Assembly (NCBI RefSeq): GCF_001723285.1
Contig: NZ_LPWG01000013.1
Span: 186,001-250,000 of the forward strand
Reading direction: 5' to 3'
Source of the DNA: Methyloceanibacter methanicus
GTDB lineage: Bacteria > Pseudomonadota > Alphaproteobacteria > Rhizobiales > Methyloligellaceae
Length of the DNA: 64,000 nt
Shown: piece after piece, positions 38,691-48,558 of the stretch
How the letters are laid out: each line of letters begins with the position of its first letter
How positions within the stretch are numbered: position 1 is the first letter of the stretch
Translations under genes and position numbers: made by a program
Notes under the pieces: model-generated
Told to the model about the DNA's origin: nothing
The model's input: only the letters and a program-made list of their open reading frames with translations
The model's database searches: none

Positions 38691-40478
38691 CTAACGCGAC
38701 GGGCGCAACAGAGCACCTGGGTTGAGAAGCGGTGCATTGGGATCGGCGGGTGTTGAGAACCCGTCGAAGCCGCCCGGTCCTTCGCCCGCAAGGCCGCCCG
38801 TCCCCGGACGCGGCGCCTCCGGCGGATCGAGCAGGGCTTGGAGCGCTTCGGCCGATATGGGGCCGTCCTCGATGGCCACTTCGATCTGTTTGTCGCTTCC
38901 CGGTTCGATCGAGAACTTCCGCGAATAGGACTGACCGTCATGTTCGGCGACCACGGCATAGCTGCCGGCGGCGAGGATGTGGGTCGGGAGCGCGCCCACA
39001 TTGGCTTTCACGTTGTCGCCGGCGGAGGTCAAGATCTGCCATTTGGTGTCGGCCAAGGCTTCGCCGCCCGCGGCTTGGACGAGGCGGAAGGTGATCTTCG
39101 CGCCGGTGTGCTTGATGGTGGCTTGGGTAATGCGCCCCGGTTCCACCGTGACGTCCACGCCGACATTCGCGTTGGCGTCGCCGTAAAGGCTCTGGATGTG
39201 ATAGGCGCCTGCATTGAGGCGCACGACGCGGTTCGGTTTCGCGTCGGCGAGGATCGTTTCGCGCTTGCCGAACTGGTCCTGCTCGTCGGATTGGATATCA
39301 AAGTCGACGTCGCCCTCGGGACATTCCACGCCATCGGCAAGGACGGCCCGTAGCATCAGCCCGCCGGTGTTGAGGATAAAGGCTTCGTCCCGCGTGACGC
39401 CTCCCTCGACCCTGATCTTCTTCGTCAGGTTGGAAAGTCCGTAGGCGGCGTTGACCAGATATTCGCCCGGCAGCAGCGTCGTCGAGGGCGCCGCCTCGCG
39501 GTGCGTGCTGATCAGCGTGAAGCCGCCGTCGGCCTCGGTCTCGGTACTGTAGATGCGCCAGATCAGACCCGACTGCAGCCGCGGCCCTCCCTCGGTCACG
39601 AGGGCATGGAAGCTGACCGGTACGGGTTCGGCCGGCGGGGTCGGCACGGGGTCCGGCGGCAGCACGGCGATGATGCTTTCGGCGGTGTTCACGCTGCTCG
39701 ATCCGCCGGACTTCGTAACGGCGGATTCGCCGGGGGCGCTCAGGCGGGATATGGCGGGTGCGGAGGACGTCCTCGGCGGCATCGCCGCTGGCGGTACGGC
39801 GGCCATGGTGGCTTCGGCCGACGCGTCGATGTCCGCGAACACCGCGCCGAGGGCGATCTCAAATCCGGCTCCGTTGGTCGCGGCGACAAATTTGCCGCCA
39901 GTGGTATTTGCCAGGCAGGCAAGCGGCTGGACGTCGTCCGGCTTATCGCTCAGGCCCACCACATGGATCCGCAAGTCCTTGTGCTTCTCTTTGAGCGCTT
40001 CAGCCGTGGCACAGGGGTCCGCCTCGCAATTGTCCCCGCCATCGGCGATCAAGACGATGTTGAGCGGCGTCCCCATTCCGCCGAGCATGGCGGCCGCGCC
40101 GATCGCCGAGGCAACGGGTGCCTTGCCTTTCGGCTCGACACTCTCGAGCAGCGTGGGCGCCGTCGCCGCTGTCACCGTGCCGGGTTCGGCCAGCGCCTCG
40201 ATATCGGCACAGCTGTCGCTCTTGCCGTTTCCGAAGGCAACCAGCCCCAACGCGCGCTTGTCGGCCTCTTTGGATAGCGCCTTTGCAAGGGCGGCGCGGA
40301 CGGTGTCGATCTTGGCCGTGTCGCCGATCTTGCCGCTCATGCTCTTCGAGGCATCGAGCACGACGACGGCGTCTTCCAGAGCGGGCGCGGACGCGTCTTC
40401 GGCGGCCGCCGATGCGGCGCCGAGGACGAGAACGGGCAAAAGCACAAGCTTTCGCGCCGCTAAGACCTTTCCGCGCAT
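38691..40478 (-). CDS. Exported von Willebrand factor A domain protein
   Basis: The 595-residue protein has a signal peptide (LVLLPVLVLGAASAAAEDAS) and a VWA domain with intact MIDAS motif DASKSM near residue 43, the conserved T/D positions in GKAPVASAIGAAA and IADGGDNCEADPC. The rest is a Pro/Ser-rich linker (residues about 210-270) followed by several beta-sandwich repeats with similar GEYLVNAAYG, GAYHIQSLYG and GSYAVVAEHDG motifs, spaced roughly 90 residues. It looks like a periplasmic or surface binding protein. No MoxR ATPase gene is near. Convergent with thrS. Confidence 0.85.
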   Translation of the reverse strand: MRGKVLAARKLVLLPVLVLGAASAAAEDASAPALEDAVVVLDASKSMSGKIGDTAKIDTVRAALAKALSKEADKRALGLVAFGNGKSDSCADIEALAEPGTVTAATAPTLLESVEPKGKAPVASAIGAAAMLGGMGTPLNIVLIADGGDNCEADPCATAEALKEKHKDLRIHVVGLSDKPDDVQPLACLANTTGGKFVAATNGAGFEIALGAVFADIDASAEATMAAVPPAAMPPRTSSAPAISRLSAPGESAVTKSGGSSSVNTAESIIAVLPPDPVPTPPAEPVPVSFHALVTEGGPRLQSGLIWRIYSTETEADGGFTLISTHREAAPSTTLLPGEYLVNAAYGLSNLTKKIRVEGGVTRDEAFILNTGGLMLRAVLADGVECPEGDVDFDIQSDEQDQFGKRETILADAKPNRVVRLNAGAYHIQSLYGDANANVGVDVTVEPGRITQATIKHTGAKITFRLVQAAGGEALADTKWQILTSAGDNVKANVGALPTHILAAGSYAVVAEHDGQSYSRKFSIEPGSDKQIEVAIEDGPISAEALQALLDPPEAPRPGTGGLAGEGPGGFDGFSTPADPNAPLLNPGALLRPSR

Positions 40479-40671
40479 GCTGATTCTCTTTCAGATTTCT
40501 CTGCCGTGCGGCGCTCCACTATAGGCTCTGTCGGGGCGCCCCTCCTGTAAATTGACGCGGAATGAGGCCGATTTTTGGAGGGCGCTCCCCGTACGGAGGT
40601 CGAAAAGGCGCCATTGTGACGTACGCCGTTTCGCGATATGCACCACAGACTTAGCCAATCCAACGCATTCC

Positions 40672-41244
40672 ATGTCCCAGCCCGTCATCCAACACCTGCT
40701 GACACGCCGCTCCGTTTCGGCCAACGCGCTTTCCGAACCCGGGCCTGATTCCGCCCAGCTCGATCAAATCCTGACCGCCGCGGCGAGGGTTCCCGACCAC
40801 AAGAAGCTGGTGCCGTGGCGCTTTATCGTGTTCCGAGGCGGCGCCCGGGAGGCGTTCGGGCGCGAGCTTGCCGAAATCTGCCGCAAGGAGCAGCCCGAGC
40901 CGAGCGCCTTCCGGCTCGAGACGGAGTCCAAGCGCTTCATGCGCGCGCCGCTGGTGATCGCGGTGATTTCGCGCGTGGCAAAGCCGTCTCCCGCGCCCGA
41001 GTGGGAACAAGTGCTGTCGGCGGGCGCCGCGTGTCAGAATCTGGTTGTGGCCGCGAGCGCGCTCGGCTACGGCGTCAACTGGGTCACCGAGTGGTGCGCC
41101 TATAGCGAGGGCGTCAACCGGGCATTGGGGCTTGCGGAAAACGAGCGGGTGGCCGGATTCATCTATGTGGGCACCGCCAAGGAGCGGCCCGAGGAACGGC
41201 CGCGTCCGGCGCTGGACGAGGTCGTGTCGGTGTGGCAGGGCTGA
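40672..41244 (+). CDS. Nitroreductase family protein (YdjA-like)
   Basis: A 190-residue FMN-dependent oxidoreductase of the NfsB/FRP superfamily. The FMN-binding RRSVSANALSE segment near residue 12, the AARVPDHKKLVPWRFIV motif and the NLVVAASALGYGVNWVTEW helix match the small YdjA subgroup, whose members lack the F-helix of larger nitroreductases. The physiological substrate is unknown. Start ATG 40672; longer readings add an unconserved leader. It and the flavin reductase gene 95 bp downstream are on the same strand. Confidence 0.9.
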   Translation: MSQPVIQHLLTRRSVSANALSEPGPDSAQLDQILTAAARVPDHKKLVPWRFIVFRGGAREAFGRELAEICRKEQPEPSAFRLETESKRFMRAPLVIAVISRVAKPSPAPEWEQVLSAGAACQNLVVAASALGYGVNWVTEWCAYSEGVNRALGLAENERVAGFIYVGTAKERPEERPRPALDEVVSVWQG

Positions 41245-41339
41245 CGTCGTCCTGGTGCGGGCGCGCGTGTCATCGCTCACGTTCGCTTCCGGGCAGGACC
41301 GATGTTGAAACGGCTTAGGCCGGACGTACGGTAGGCTTC

Positions 41340-41939
41340 ATGTTCTACGATGCAGTGGCCAATACGCATGGGCTGGAGCGCGACCCGTTCACGGCTCTGG
41401 TCAGTCCGCGGCCCATCGGCTGGATCTCGACCCTCGACGTGAACGGGGTGGTCAATCTCGCGCCCTACAGCTTCTTCAACGCGGTTTCGACCAATCCGCA
41501 CTTCGTGATGTTTTCGTCCGGGGGCCGGAAGGACAGCCAGCGCAACGCCGAGGAGACCGGCGAGTTCGTCTGTTCGCTGGCGACGTACGATTTGCGCGAG
41601 GCCATGAACCGGACCTCGAAGCACGTGGAACCCCATGTGGACGAGATGGCGCTCGCAGGGCTCAGCCCCGCACCGTCGACCCTGGTCGCGCCGCCGCGCG
41701 TGGCGGAGTCCCCGGTGGCGTTCGAGTGCAAGTACTGGCGGACGGTCGAGCTTCCCGGCGTGGACGGAAAGCCGGGAAGCCATGCCATCGTGCTGGGCCA
41801 GGTCGTGGGGATTCATATCGACGACGACGCGCTGGTCGCCGGGAAGGTCGACGTCACCAAGCTGCGGCCCATCGCCCGGCTGGGCTATCGCGATTACGCG
41901 GTGATCGACGAGGTGTTCGAGCTCGGCGGGTCTCAGTAA
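41340..41939 (+). CDS. Flavin reductase family protein (DIM6/NTAB type)
   Basis: The 199-residue protein has the split-barrel flavin-binding fold: [29 protein letters not shown] at about residues 22-50 is the signature of the DIM6/NTAB group of flavoproteins. Members supply reduced flavin to partner oxygenases or act on unknown substrates. No partner oxygenase is adjacent. The last seven bases overlap the 3' end of nadK on the other strand. Confidence 0.88.
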   Translation: MFYDAVANTHGLERDPFTALVSPRPIGWISTLDVNGVVNLAPYSFFNAVSTNPHFVMFSSGGRKDSQRNAEETGEFVCSLATYDLREAMNRTSKHVEPHVDEMALAGLSPAPSTLVAPPRVAESPVAFECKYWRTVELPGVDGKPGSHAIVLGQVVGIHIDDDALVAGKVDVTKLRPIARLGYRDYAVIDEVFELGGSQ

Positions 41940-42703
41940 CCGAACTGTTCGGCCAGGATCCGCTCGGCCAGCGTATGGCCGGGATCGAACATCATGAAGA
42001 TGTCGACACCGCTGGCTTCGGCGATGTCCACGGAGACCACGTTCCGGAACTCGGTGTGATCGGCCACCGCGCTGACGGGCCGTTTCTCGGGCTCGAGGAC
42101 CTCGATCAGGACGCGCGCGTCGTTGGGCAGCAGTGCACCGCGCCAACGCCGGGGCCGGAACGGGCTGATCGGCGTGAGCGCCAGCAGCGGCGCCGTGATC
42201 GGCAGGATGGGTCCGTGGGCCGACAGATTGTAGGCGGTGCTGCCCGCAGGGGTGGAGACAAGCACGCCATCGCAGATCAGTTCACCCATCCGCGTGGTGC
42301 CATCGACGCCGATCTTGAGCTTTGCCGCCTGGTGGATTTGCCGGAACAGCGACACTTCGTTGATGGCAAGGGCCTCGTGGCTGTCCCCGTTCTCGTCGCG
42401 CACGAGCATGCGCAACGGGTGGATGACCGTGACCTCCGCCGCCGCCAAACGCTCTTTGAGCCGGTTTTCCTTGTAGTCGTTGAGCAGAAAGCCCACCGAG
42501 CCCCGGTTCATGCCGTAGATCGGGATGCGGCTGTGAAGGTGGTCGTGCATGGTCTGGAGCATCAGGCCGTCGCCCCCAAGCGCGACGATCGCGTCCGCCT
42601 GCTCGGGCGGGACGTTGCCGTAGCGCTTGACGAGCGCGGCGTATGCGTCTTCCGCATCGCGCGTCTCGCTGGCTACGAACGCGATCTTTTCGAAGTCTGC
42701 CAT
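41933..42703 (-). CDS. nadK: NAD kinase
   Basis: NadK phosphorylates NAD+ to NADP+. The 256-residue protein is on the short side of normal for alphaproteobacteria. The catalytic GGDG motif is in [15 protein letters not shown], the NE/D-type motif is replaced by [12 protein letters not shown], and the ribose-binding [22 protein letters not shown] segment is intact. Divergent from cutA, with a direct-repeat-bearing 153-bp intergenic region. Confidence 0.95.
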   Translation of the reverse strand: MADFEKIAFVASETRDAEDAYAALVKRYGNVPPEQADAIVALGGDGLMLQTMHDHLHSRIPIYGMNRGSVGFLLNDYKENRLKERLAAAEVTVIHPLRMLVRDENGDSHEALAINEVSLFRQIHQAAKLKIGVDGTTRMGELICDGVLVSTPAGSTAYNLSAHGPILPITAPLLALTPISPFRPRRWRGALLPNDARVLIEVLEPEKRPVSAVADHTEFRNVVSVDIAEASGVDIFMMFDPGHTLAERILAEQFGY

Positions 42704-42772
42704 GACAAGTCTGCTGCGCTTTCAACCGCCCATTGAGAGAGGCCACACTAAAGCTGTGGTGTTAATGTCGTG

Positions 42773-42796
42773 CAAGTATCTCTTACAAGTATCTCT
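42773..42796. repeat. Direct repeat CAAGTATCTCT x2 (13-bp period) between nadK and cutA
   Basis: CAAGTATCTCT occurs at 42773-42783 and 42786-42796, separated by TA. An imperfect dyad CCACA-N7-TGTGG sits just before it (about 42743-42759). The pair lies 60-84 bp upstream of cutA, in a region AT-richer than the flanks. Repeated boxes of this spacing suit a dimeric regulator; none is identified. Confidence 0.35.
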
Positions 42797-42856
42797 GTCT
42801 CGAACCATGTCCGACAGTGGCAAACGCCTCTCAAGAAGGGCGACTAGGGAGCGATC

Positions 42857-43207
42857 ATGGAAGACACCGAACTGCCGGTTCTGATCTACACGACATTCGC
42901 CAGCCTCGACGATGCCAAGACCGTGGGCGGCGCGTTGGTCGATGCGCGTCTCGCGGCCTGCGTGAACGTCTTCCCGGGCATGGTCTCCATCTACCAATGG
43001 GAGGGTGTGCGGGAGACGGCGGACGAGGTGGCGATGATCGTCAAGACCCGCGCCGGGCTGACGGACGCGGTCCTGACCGAGGTCAAACGGCTGCATCCTT
43101 ATGAGGTGCCCGCGCTGCTGGTCTTGCCCACGCAAGGGGGCGGCGCGGAGTATTGCGCTTGGATCGTCGAGGAGACGCAAGCCGGGCCACAAGGCGGGAG
43201 GGTATGA
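42857..43207 (+). CDS. cutA: CutA divalent cation tolerance protein
   Basis: A 116-residue trimeric PII-like protein with the family core VCITT-like opening (LIYTTFASLDDAKTVG), the ACVNVFPGMVSIYQWEG segment and VKRLHPYEVPALLVLP motif. CutA was named for copper tolerance in E. coli but its biochemical role is uncertain. The ATG follows TAGGGAG. Its stop overlaps the glpK start (ATGA), an unusual pairing that makes the two co-translated. Confidence 0.93.
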   Translation: MEDTELPVLIYTTFASLDDAKTVGGALVDARLAACVNVFPGMVSIYQWEGVRETADEVAMIVKTRAGLTDAVLTEVKRLHPYEVPALLVLPTQGGGAEYCAWIVEETQAGPQGGRV

Positions 43208-44700
43208 TGGGGCATATCCTGGCCATCGATCAGGGGACCACGAGCACGCGCGCAATCGTGTTCGACGCGGCCGGACGGCCGGGCGCTTCGGCCGCGCGGC
43301 CCTTGACCCAGATCTTCCCGCAACCGGGCTGGGTGGAACACGACCCCAATGAGATCTGGCGTGCGGTCCGCGAGGTTTGCGCCGCGGTCGTTCGCGAGGT
43401 GGGGGCGGCGAACATCGCCGCGGTCGGCATTTCCAACCAGCGCGAGACGACCGTGGTGTGGGACCGCGCGACGGGTGCGCCGCTGCACAATGCCATTGTC
43501 TGGCAGGACCGGCGGACCGCGCCGTTGTGCGCCGATCTCGAGCGGGAAGGCTGGGGCGCGCATATCACCGATGTCACCGGCCTGCTGATCGATCCTTATT
43601 TCTCGGCCACGAAGCTGGCATGGCTGCTGGACAATGTTCCCGGCCTTCGTGAAAGGGCCGCGCGGGGCGAGGTGTGCTTCGGCACGGTCGACAGCTATCT
43701 CCTGTTCAAGCTCACGGGCGGGGCGTTGCACACGACCGACGCGACCAACGCGGCGCGCACGATGCTGTTCGATATCCGCAAAGGTGCGTGGGATCCGCCG
43801 CTTCTGGAGCGTCTCGGGGTTCCGCCCGCCATCCTGCCCGAAGTGCGCGACACGTGTGGCGATTTCGGCCAGACGCAAGACGAGGCGTTCGGCGCGGTGT
43901 TGCCCATTCGTGGCGTCGCGGGCGATCAACAAGCTGCGGCCAAAGGGCAGGCCTGTGTGCGGCCCAGCATGATCAAAGCGACCTACGGGACCGGTTGCTT
44001 CGTTGTTGCCAACACGGGCGACAGCAAGGCCCAATCCGCCAACCGCATGTTGTCGACCATCCTGTCCCAGGAGCGTGGCGTGCGGACCTTTGCGCTGGAG
44101 GGCGCGATCTTCATGGCCGGGGCCACCATTCAATGGCTGCGTGACAATCTCGGGCTCATCGCGGCGGCGGCCGACAGCGAGGCGTTGGCTCGGGAGGCGA
44201 ACCCGGAGAGCGGAGTCTATCTGGTGCCCGCCTTCCAGGGGCTCGGCGCGCCGGTCTGGGACGCGGGCGCGCGCGGGTCGATCCTCGGCCTCTCCCGCGC
44301 ATCGACCAAGGCGGACATCGTCGCCGCGGGGCTCGAGTCCGTCGCCTTTCAAACGCGGGACCTTCTCGGGGCCATGCGCGAAGACATGGCGGCGGCCGGA
44401 ATCGGCGAGAACGACACGCTGCGGGTCGACGGGGGCATGACCGACAACGTCTGGGCCATGCAGCGTCTCGCCGACATCTTGGGGGAGTCTGTCGAGGTCG
44501 CGCCGATCCCGGAGACGACCGCCTTGGGGGCGGCCTATTTCGCGGGGCAAGCAGCCGGCGTCTACGGCGACGATGCGGAGCTGGCGAAGGCTTGGGCGCC
44601 GGCCCGGCGCTACGAACCGCAAATGGCCGCGGCCGAGCGCGAGGCCCGTTACGCCGGCTGGCTGGAGGCCGTCGACCGCGTCCGCAGCGGGAGAGCCTAG
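43204..44700 (+). CDS. glpK: Glycerol kinase
   Basis: GlpK makes glycerol 3-phosphate from glycerol and ATP. The 498-residue protein has the FGGY/ASKHA motifs in order: phosphate-1 loop LAIDQGTTSTRAIVFD, the NQRETTVVWDRATG segment with substrate arginine and glutamate, WQDRRTAPLC, the TYGTGCFVVANTG loop and the adenosine motif RVDGGMTDN. ATG 43204 is used for coupling with cutA; a second ATG follows at 43207. There is no glpD, glpF or glpR in the window, so it is an isolated kinase gene. Confidence 0.95.
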   Translation: MMGHILAIDQGTTSTRAIVFDAAGRPGASAARPLTQIFPQPGWVEHDPNEIWRAVREVCAAVVREVGAANIAAVGISNQRETTVVWDRATGAPLHNAIVWQDRRTAPLCADLEREGWGAHITDVTGLLIDPYFSATKLAWLLDNVPGLRERAARGEVCFGTVDSYLLFKLTGGALHTTDATNAARTMLFDIRKGAWDPPLLERLGVPPAILPEVRDTCGDFGQTQDEAFGAVLPIRGVAGDQQAAAKGQACVRPSMIKATYGTGCFVVANTGDSKAQSANRMLSTILSQERGVRTFALEGAIFMAGATIQWLRDNLGLIAAAADSEALAREANPESGVYLVPAFQGLGAPVWDAGARGSILGLSRASTKADIVAAGLESVAFQTRDLLGAMREDMAAAGIGENDTLRVDGGMTDNVWAMQRLADILGESVEVAPIPETTALGAAYFAGQAAGVYGDDAELAKAWAPARRYEPQMAAAEREARYAGWLEAVDRVRSGRA

Positions 44701-44757
44701 CCTCTTCATCCAAGTCCGAAAGGCTGCTCGCAGGGCCCGTTCTGCAAGGCCTCGGGG

Positions 44758-44769
44758 CGCGTTAACGCG
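44758..44769. promoter_or_regulatory. Perfect 12-bp palindrome CGCGTTAACGCG between glpK and aat
   Basis: The self-complementary sequence lies 91 bp before the aat start and 58 bp past the glpK stop. It is centred on TTAA, unlike the local GC-rich background. It might be an operator; no cognate regulator is evident. Confidence 0.3.
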
Positions 44770-44859
44770 TTGGGAATCCTTTGCGGGCAAGCTTGGCGCG
44801 AGGAGTGGCAACGGGTTGTTGTTGCCGCCGCGTCGTCGAGTATTGCGTTGGAGTTGCCC

Positions 44860-45691
44860 GTGTCCGCGAGACAGAGTGTCCTGAAGCAGGTCTCAGACAG
44901 CCTTGTGTCGTCGGGGCTGTACAGCAAGCCGGCCGCGCTGGCCTTGCTTGCCAAGCAATTCGTGGGTTTCGGCCCGCATCTGCCCGATCCTGACAAGGCT
45001 TTGAGTCAGCCGGAGGGACTGGTCGGACGCTGCGGGTCTCTCAACGTGCCGACCATGGTCGCGGCCTATGCGAAAGGGCTTTATCCGCAGGAGAAGAAGT
45101 GGTGGGCGCCTGCCGAGCGCGCGGTCTCGTTCCCCGAGCATGTCCGCATCTCCCAGCGCGTCTGGCGGCTGCTGCAAACGCAGGCCTACGGTGTCACCTT
45201 CGATGCGGATTTCGCGGCCGTGCTGCGCGGCTGCGCGCCGGAACCCGCCGTCGGAGAAGCCTTCATGGCGTTGCATCAGGCGGGCTATGCGCATTCGGTC
45301 GAAGCCTGGGACCGCAGCGGACGTCTCGCGGGCGGTCTTTTCGGACTGTCGGTCGGACGCGCCTTCTTCACCGAGGGCTTGTTTTCGCGCGAGCGCGATG
45401 CCGCCAATGTGGGCTTCGTGACCCTGAGCTGCCATCTGCAGCATTGGGGCTTCAAGCTCAATGACGGTAAACGCATGGGCGGTCATCTGAGCCAGCTCGG
45501 CTTCGTGGTCGTGCCCCGCTTTGCCTTCAACGGGCTCCTGTCCAAGGCGATCCTGTCTCCGACGCGCGTGCCGGTGGAGCGTCGAAACCGGGCTGGACGC
45601 CGCGCGCTGGAATCCGAAATACGCCGGCACGGGCAAGGCAACCGGGCGGTCGCCGCGCAAGGACCCCGTCACGCTGCCCCCATCGGCTTGA
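44860..45691 (+). CDS. aat: Leucyl/phenylalanyl-tRNA-protein transferase-like (frameshifted near 45575)
   Basis: Aat enzymes add Leu or Phe from tRNA to basic N-termini, making N-end-rule degradation signals. From GTG 44860 (GGAG six bases upstream) the protein shows GRCGSLNVPTMVAAYAKGLYP, WWAPAERAVSFPEH, TFDADFAAVLRGCA, GYAHSVEAW, GGLFGLSVGRAFFTEGLFS and the HLSQLGFVVVPRFAFN motif. It lacks the usual IDCQ motif (LNDGKRMGGHLSQLG here), so this is the atypical rhizobial branch. After TRVPVE near 45575 the natural C-terminus (SVETGLDAARWNPKYAGTG to LPPSA) reads in the next frame to TGA 45689-45691. One base change repairs it. Confidence 0.78.
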
Positions 45692-45878
45692 GGATTTGCG
45701 CCGGTCCGCGTGGGCGGGTGCTTTTTGCTGCGGCCACGGCCAATGCGGGCCTTGTCGGATCGCGGGCGCGGTCGGCGTTGCGGCCAAGAAAATGCTCACC
45801 AGGGCATTTTTGCTTGCATTGTCGTGTTGCCCGGCCATGATCGGTCCGAAATCAACCCCGTGAATTCCCGATACGCCT

Positions 45879-48104
45879 TTGTCTTTATTGGAAAATTTCG
45901 CGCCGAAGCGCCCGCAGAACATAGACGTTGCAACGCTTGGGCGCGACGCTATGGCGGGGACGATCTCGGCGATCGTCAATATCGCCTATTGCATCTCCTT
46001 TAGCGCGCTGATTTTCCAGGGCTCCATTGCCGCCGGTTTTCCGTTGGGACTGGCCGCGCTCATCATGGGCACCATGGTGACGGGCGTCGTCGTGTCGTTG
46101 ACCACGACGCTCGTTCCGGCGGATGCGGGGCCGGACACGCCTGCGGTCGCGGTCATGAGCGTTCTGGCCACCACCGTGGCGGCGGGGCTTGCCGCGAAGG
46201 GCGTCGATACGGAGACGATGATCATCAACGTGATGATCGCCATCACCGTCAGCACGTTTCTCACCGGAGCGGTTCTGTTCGGCCTGGGCGGGCTGAAACT
46301 CGGACAATGGCTGCGGTTCGTTCCGTTCCCGGTCATCGGCGGCTTCCTGGCGGCATCGGGCTTTCTGCTCATTACCGGTGGCGTCGAGGTCATCACAGGC
46401 AGCAATCTGACCCTGTCGCCGTCGAGCTGGACCGTCATGGCCGATGGCCGCTATGCGCCTCAAATCGGGGTGGGTCTGGCCTTCGCCTTCTTCATCGTTC
46501 TGCTGAAGCGGTGGATGGACGACTACCTGACACTGCCCATCGCCTTCGTGGTCTTCCTGGTCGTACTGAACGTGATCCTGCTTTGGTTCGTGCGCGATCC
46601 CGAGACGCAAGCCGATTGGTATCTTGCCGCGGTGGGTGCGCTGCAACTGTGGTGGCCGATCGAGGCGCTTACGACCCATGACATCGATTGGGGCGTCATG
46701 GCCATGAGCAGCGCGGAAATCGGCGCCGTCTGCGGCGTGACTGCGATCTCGATGCTGCTCGACGTGTCGAGTCTCGAAGTCGCGCGGCAGAAATCGGCCG
46801 ATCTCGACAAGGAGTTCCGCACCAACGGTCTGGCCAACGTGCTGGCGTCCGTCCTCGGCGGCGTCGCGGGCAATCTCTCCCTCAACAACAGCCTACTCTT
46901 GCAGCAGGCGGGCGCCGTCACGCGGATCAGCGGCGTATCGGTCGCGGCGATCTGCGGGCTGGTTCTGTTCGCAGGCGCCGATGTGGGCTCGTTCGTACCC
47001 AAGGCGATCCTCGGTGGGATGCTCGCCTATCTCGGGACGATGATCCTGATCGAGGCGCTGGTGCATTCCCCGGCGCAGCGGTCCCGGACGGATTTGGCGC
47101 TCGCGATCGCCATCGCGCTCGTCATTCTGTATTTCGGCTATCTGGTCGGCGTGGTGCTCGGCGTCATCGGCGCCTGCCTGCTGTTTGCTCTGTCCTATAG
47201 CCGGATCGGCGTGATCCGGCGTCACCTGACACGCTACGAACTGTCGAGCAGCGTGGATCGCTCGCCCGAACAATCGCGCCTTCTCCAAGAGGAAGGCAAG
47301 CGCGTGCATGTCTTCTGGCTGTCGGGCTTCATCTTCTTCGGATCCTCGAACGGCCTGTTCGAACGCATCCGGCGCGTGATCGAGGGACAGAAGGAGAAGC
47401 CCGTCGGCTATATCGTTCTCGACTTCAGCGCGGTGCAGGGGCTCGACACCTCGGCGGTTCTGAGCCTGGTCAAGCTGCGCAACTATTGCGAAGAACGGGA
47501 CGTCACGCTCGTCTTCAGTGGTCTGAGCGATTCAATGCATGCCGCGTTCATGGGCGCGGGCTTCTTCGGCGCCGACCGGCCCCACCAGGCCTTTCCCACG
47601 CGCAACGATGCCGTCGAGTGGTGCGAGGACATGGTGCTGCTTTATCACGAGGTGGGCGAGGCCTCGTCGCACACCTTCGAGTCGTGGCTGCAGACCGAGC
47701 TCGGCGGCGACATCACCTTCGAGCGGGTCGAGCCCTACATGACACGGAGGGAACTGGACAGCGGCGTCGTGCTGTTCCGGCAGGGGGAGCCGTCCGATTC
47801 CGTCGTGTTCCAGGCCTCCGGGTGCGTCGCCATCACGATCACCGGCGAATACGGACGGGCGATCCGCCTGCGGCGCATGCTCGGTCACACGGTGGTGGGC
47901 GAGATGGGCTTCTATCGCGACGTGCCGCGCGGCGCGAACGTCGTCGCCGAGGGCGCGAGCGTGGTGTACATCCTAACCCGCGAGTCCTTCGACAAGATGC
48001 AGGACGAGGACCCGGCCGCCGCGGCCGCGCTCCATAAGCTCATCATCAGGCTGTTGTCCGACCGGCTTGAATTCGCGAACCGCGAAATTTCGGCGCTTCA
48101 CTAA
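45879..48104 (+). CDS. SulP-family transporter with STAS and cyclic-nucleotide-binding domains
   Basis: A 741-residue, three-part protein. Residues about 20-430 form the SulP/SLC26A membrane region with 10-12 helices (opening GRDAMAGTISAIVNIAYCIS). A STAS domain follows (about 470-580, GYIVLDFSAVQGLDTSAVLSL). Residues about 625-741 are a cNMP-binding domain with the phosphate cassette GEMGFYRDVPRGANVV (E and R conserved) and a C-helix. It resembles predicted anion/bicarbonate transporters whose activity could be gated by cAMP or cGMP. The start is a TTG, because an in-frame TGA lies 18 bases upstream; there is no clear ribosome-binding site. A class III cyclase gene lies 0.5 kb away on the other strand. 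Confidence 0.85.
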   Translation: MSLLENFAPKRPQNIDVATLGRDAMAGTISAIVNIAYCISFSALIFQGSIAAGFPLGLAALIMGTMVTGVVVSLTTTLVPADAGPDTPAVAVMSVLATTVAAGLAAKGVDTETMIINVMIAITVSTFLTGAVLFGLGGLKLGQWLRFVPFPVIGGFLAASGFLLITGGVEVITGSNLTLSPSSWTVMADGRYAPQIGVGLAFAFFIVLLKRWMDDYLTLPIAFVVFLVVLNVILLWFVRDPETQADWYLAAVGALQLWWPIEALTTHDIDWGVMAMSSAEIGAVCGVTAISMLLDVSSLEVARQKSADLDKEFRTNGLANVLASVLGGVAGNLSLNNSLLLQQAGAVTRISGVSVAAICGLVLFAGADVGSFVPKAILGGMLAYLGTMILIEALVHSPAQRSRTDLALAIAIALVILYFGYLVGVVLGVIGACLLFALSYSRIGVIRRHLTRYELSSSVDRSPEQSRLLQEEGKRVHVFWLSGFIFFGSSNGLFERIRRVIEGQKEKPVGYIVLDFSAVQGLDTSAVLSLVKLRNYCEERDVTLVFSGLSDSMHAAFMGAGFFGADRPHQAFPTRNDAVEWCEDMVLLYHEVGEASSHTFESWLQTELGGDITFERVEPYMTRRELDSGVVLFRQGEPSDSVVFQASGCVAITITGEYGRAIRLRRMLGHTVVGEMGFYRDVPRGANVVAEGASVVYILTRESFDKMQDEDPAAAAALHKLIIRLLSDRLEFANREISALH

Positions 48105-48493
48105 TACATCGCCCAGACAAGCACGGCGACGATCCCAACATAGGTCAGTCCGTGCAGGAGCTGGTCCATGCCAAGCGCATGCCAATAGATCGATGTTTGT
48201 GGCGTTGCGTTGAGGCGGCGGCCGACTTGCTCCTTCGCCCAATCCACGTGGTAGTGGATCACGAACTCGCCAAGGGCGATGCCAAGGACCAGCAGCAAGG
48301 ACGCGGGTACCAGCACTAGATACACGAACGGCGTCATTGCCACGTGAATGCCCGCGTGGAGAAGGCCGCCAGGATGTCCGTAGATGCCTTTGTTGCAGAA
48401 CTGGTAGGGCGTCTGAAGGAAGAAATCCGCAGCGGTGTGCTTGACGAGCAGGACGGCGAGTGCGGCAAGACAGAGAATGGCAATTTCGGGCAT
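48101..48493 (-). CDS. DUF3307 family membrane protein
   Basis: A 130-residue polytopic protein with the DUF3307 features KHTAADFFLQTPYQ near residue 18, GHPGGLLHAGIHV and the FVIHYHVDWAKEQVGRRL segment, ending in a final helix. Several conserved histidines lie near membrane interfaces. Function is unknown. It is 65 bp downstream of the cyclase on the same strand, so it may be in its transcript, and its stop overlaps the SulP stop by four bases. Confidence 0.82.
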   Translation of the reverse strand: MPEIAILCLAALAVLLVKHTAADFFLQTPYQFCNKGIYGHPGGLLHAGIHVAMTPFVYLVLVPASLLLVLGIALGEFVIHYHVDWAKEQVGRRLNATPQTSIYWHALGMDQLLHGLTYVGIVAVLVWAMY

Positions 48494-48558
48494 GAGCGCG
48501 TTTGCTGAAGAGGCTTCCGGTTCGAACTGGCGATGGGTGGATGACTTGGCGCGGTGGA

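Noticed and set aside
41340-41939. Flavin reductase as the redox partner of the P450 or FAD monooxygenase
   Set aside because: It is more than 14 kb from either enzyme and in a different unit; the family also includes proteins without reductase partners.
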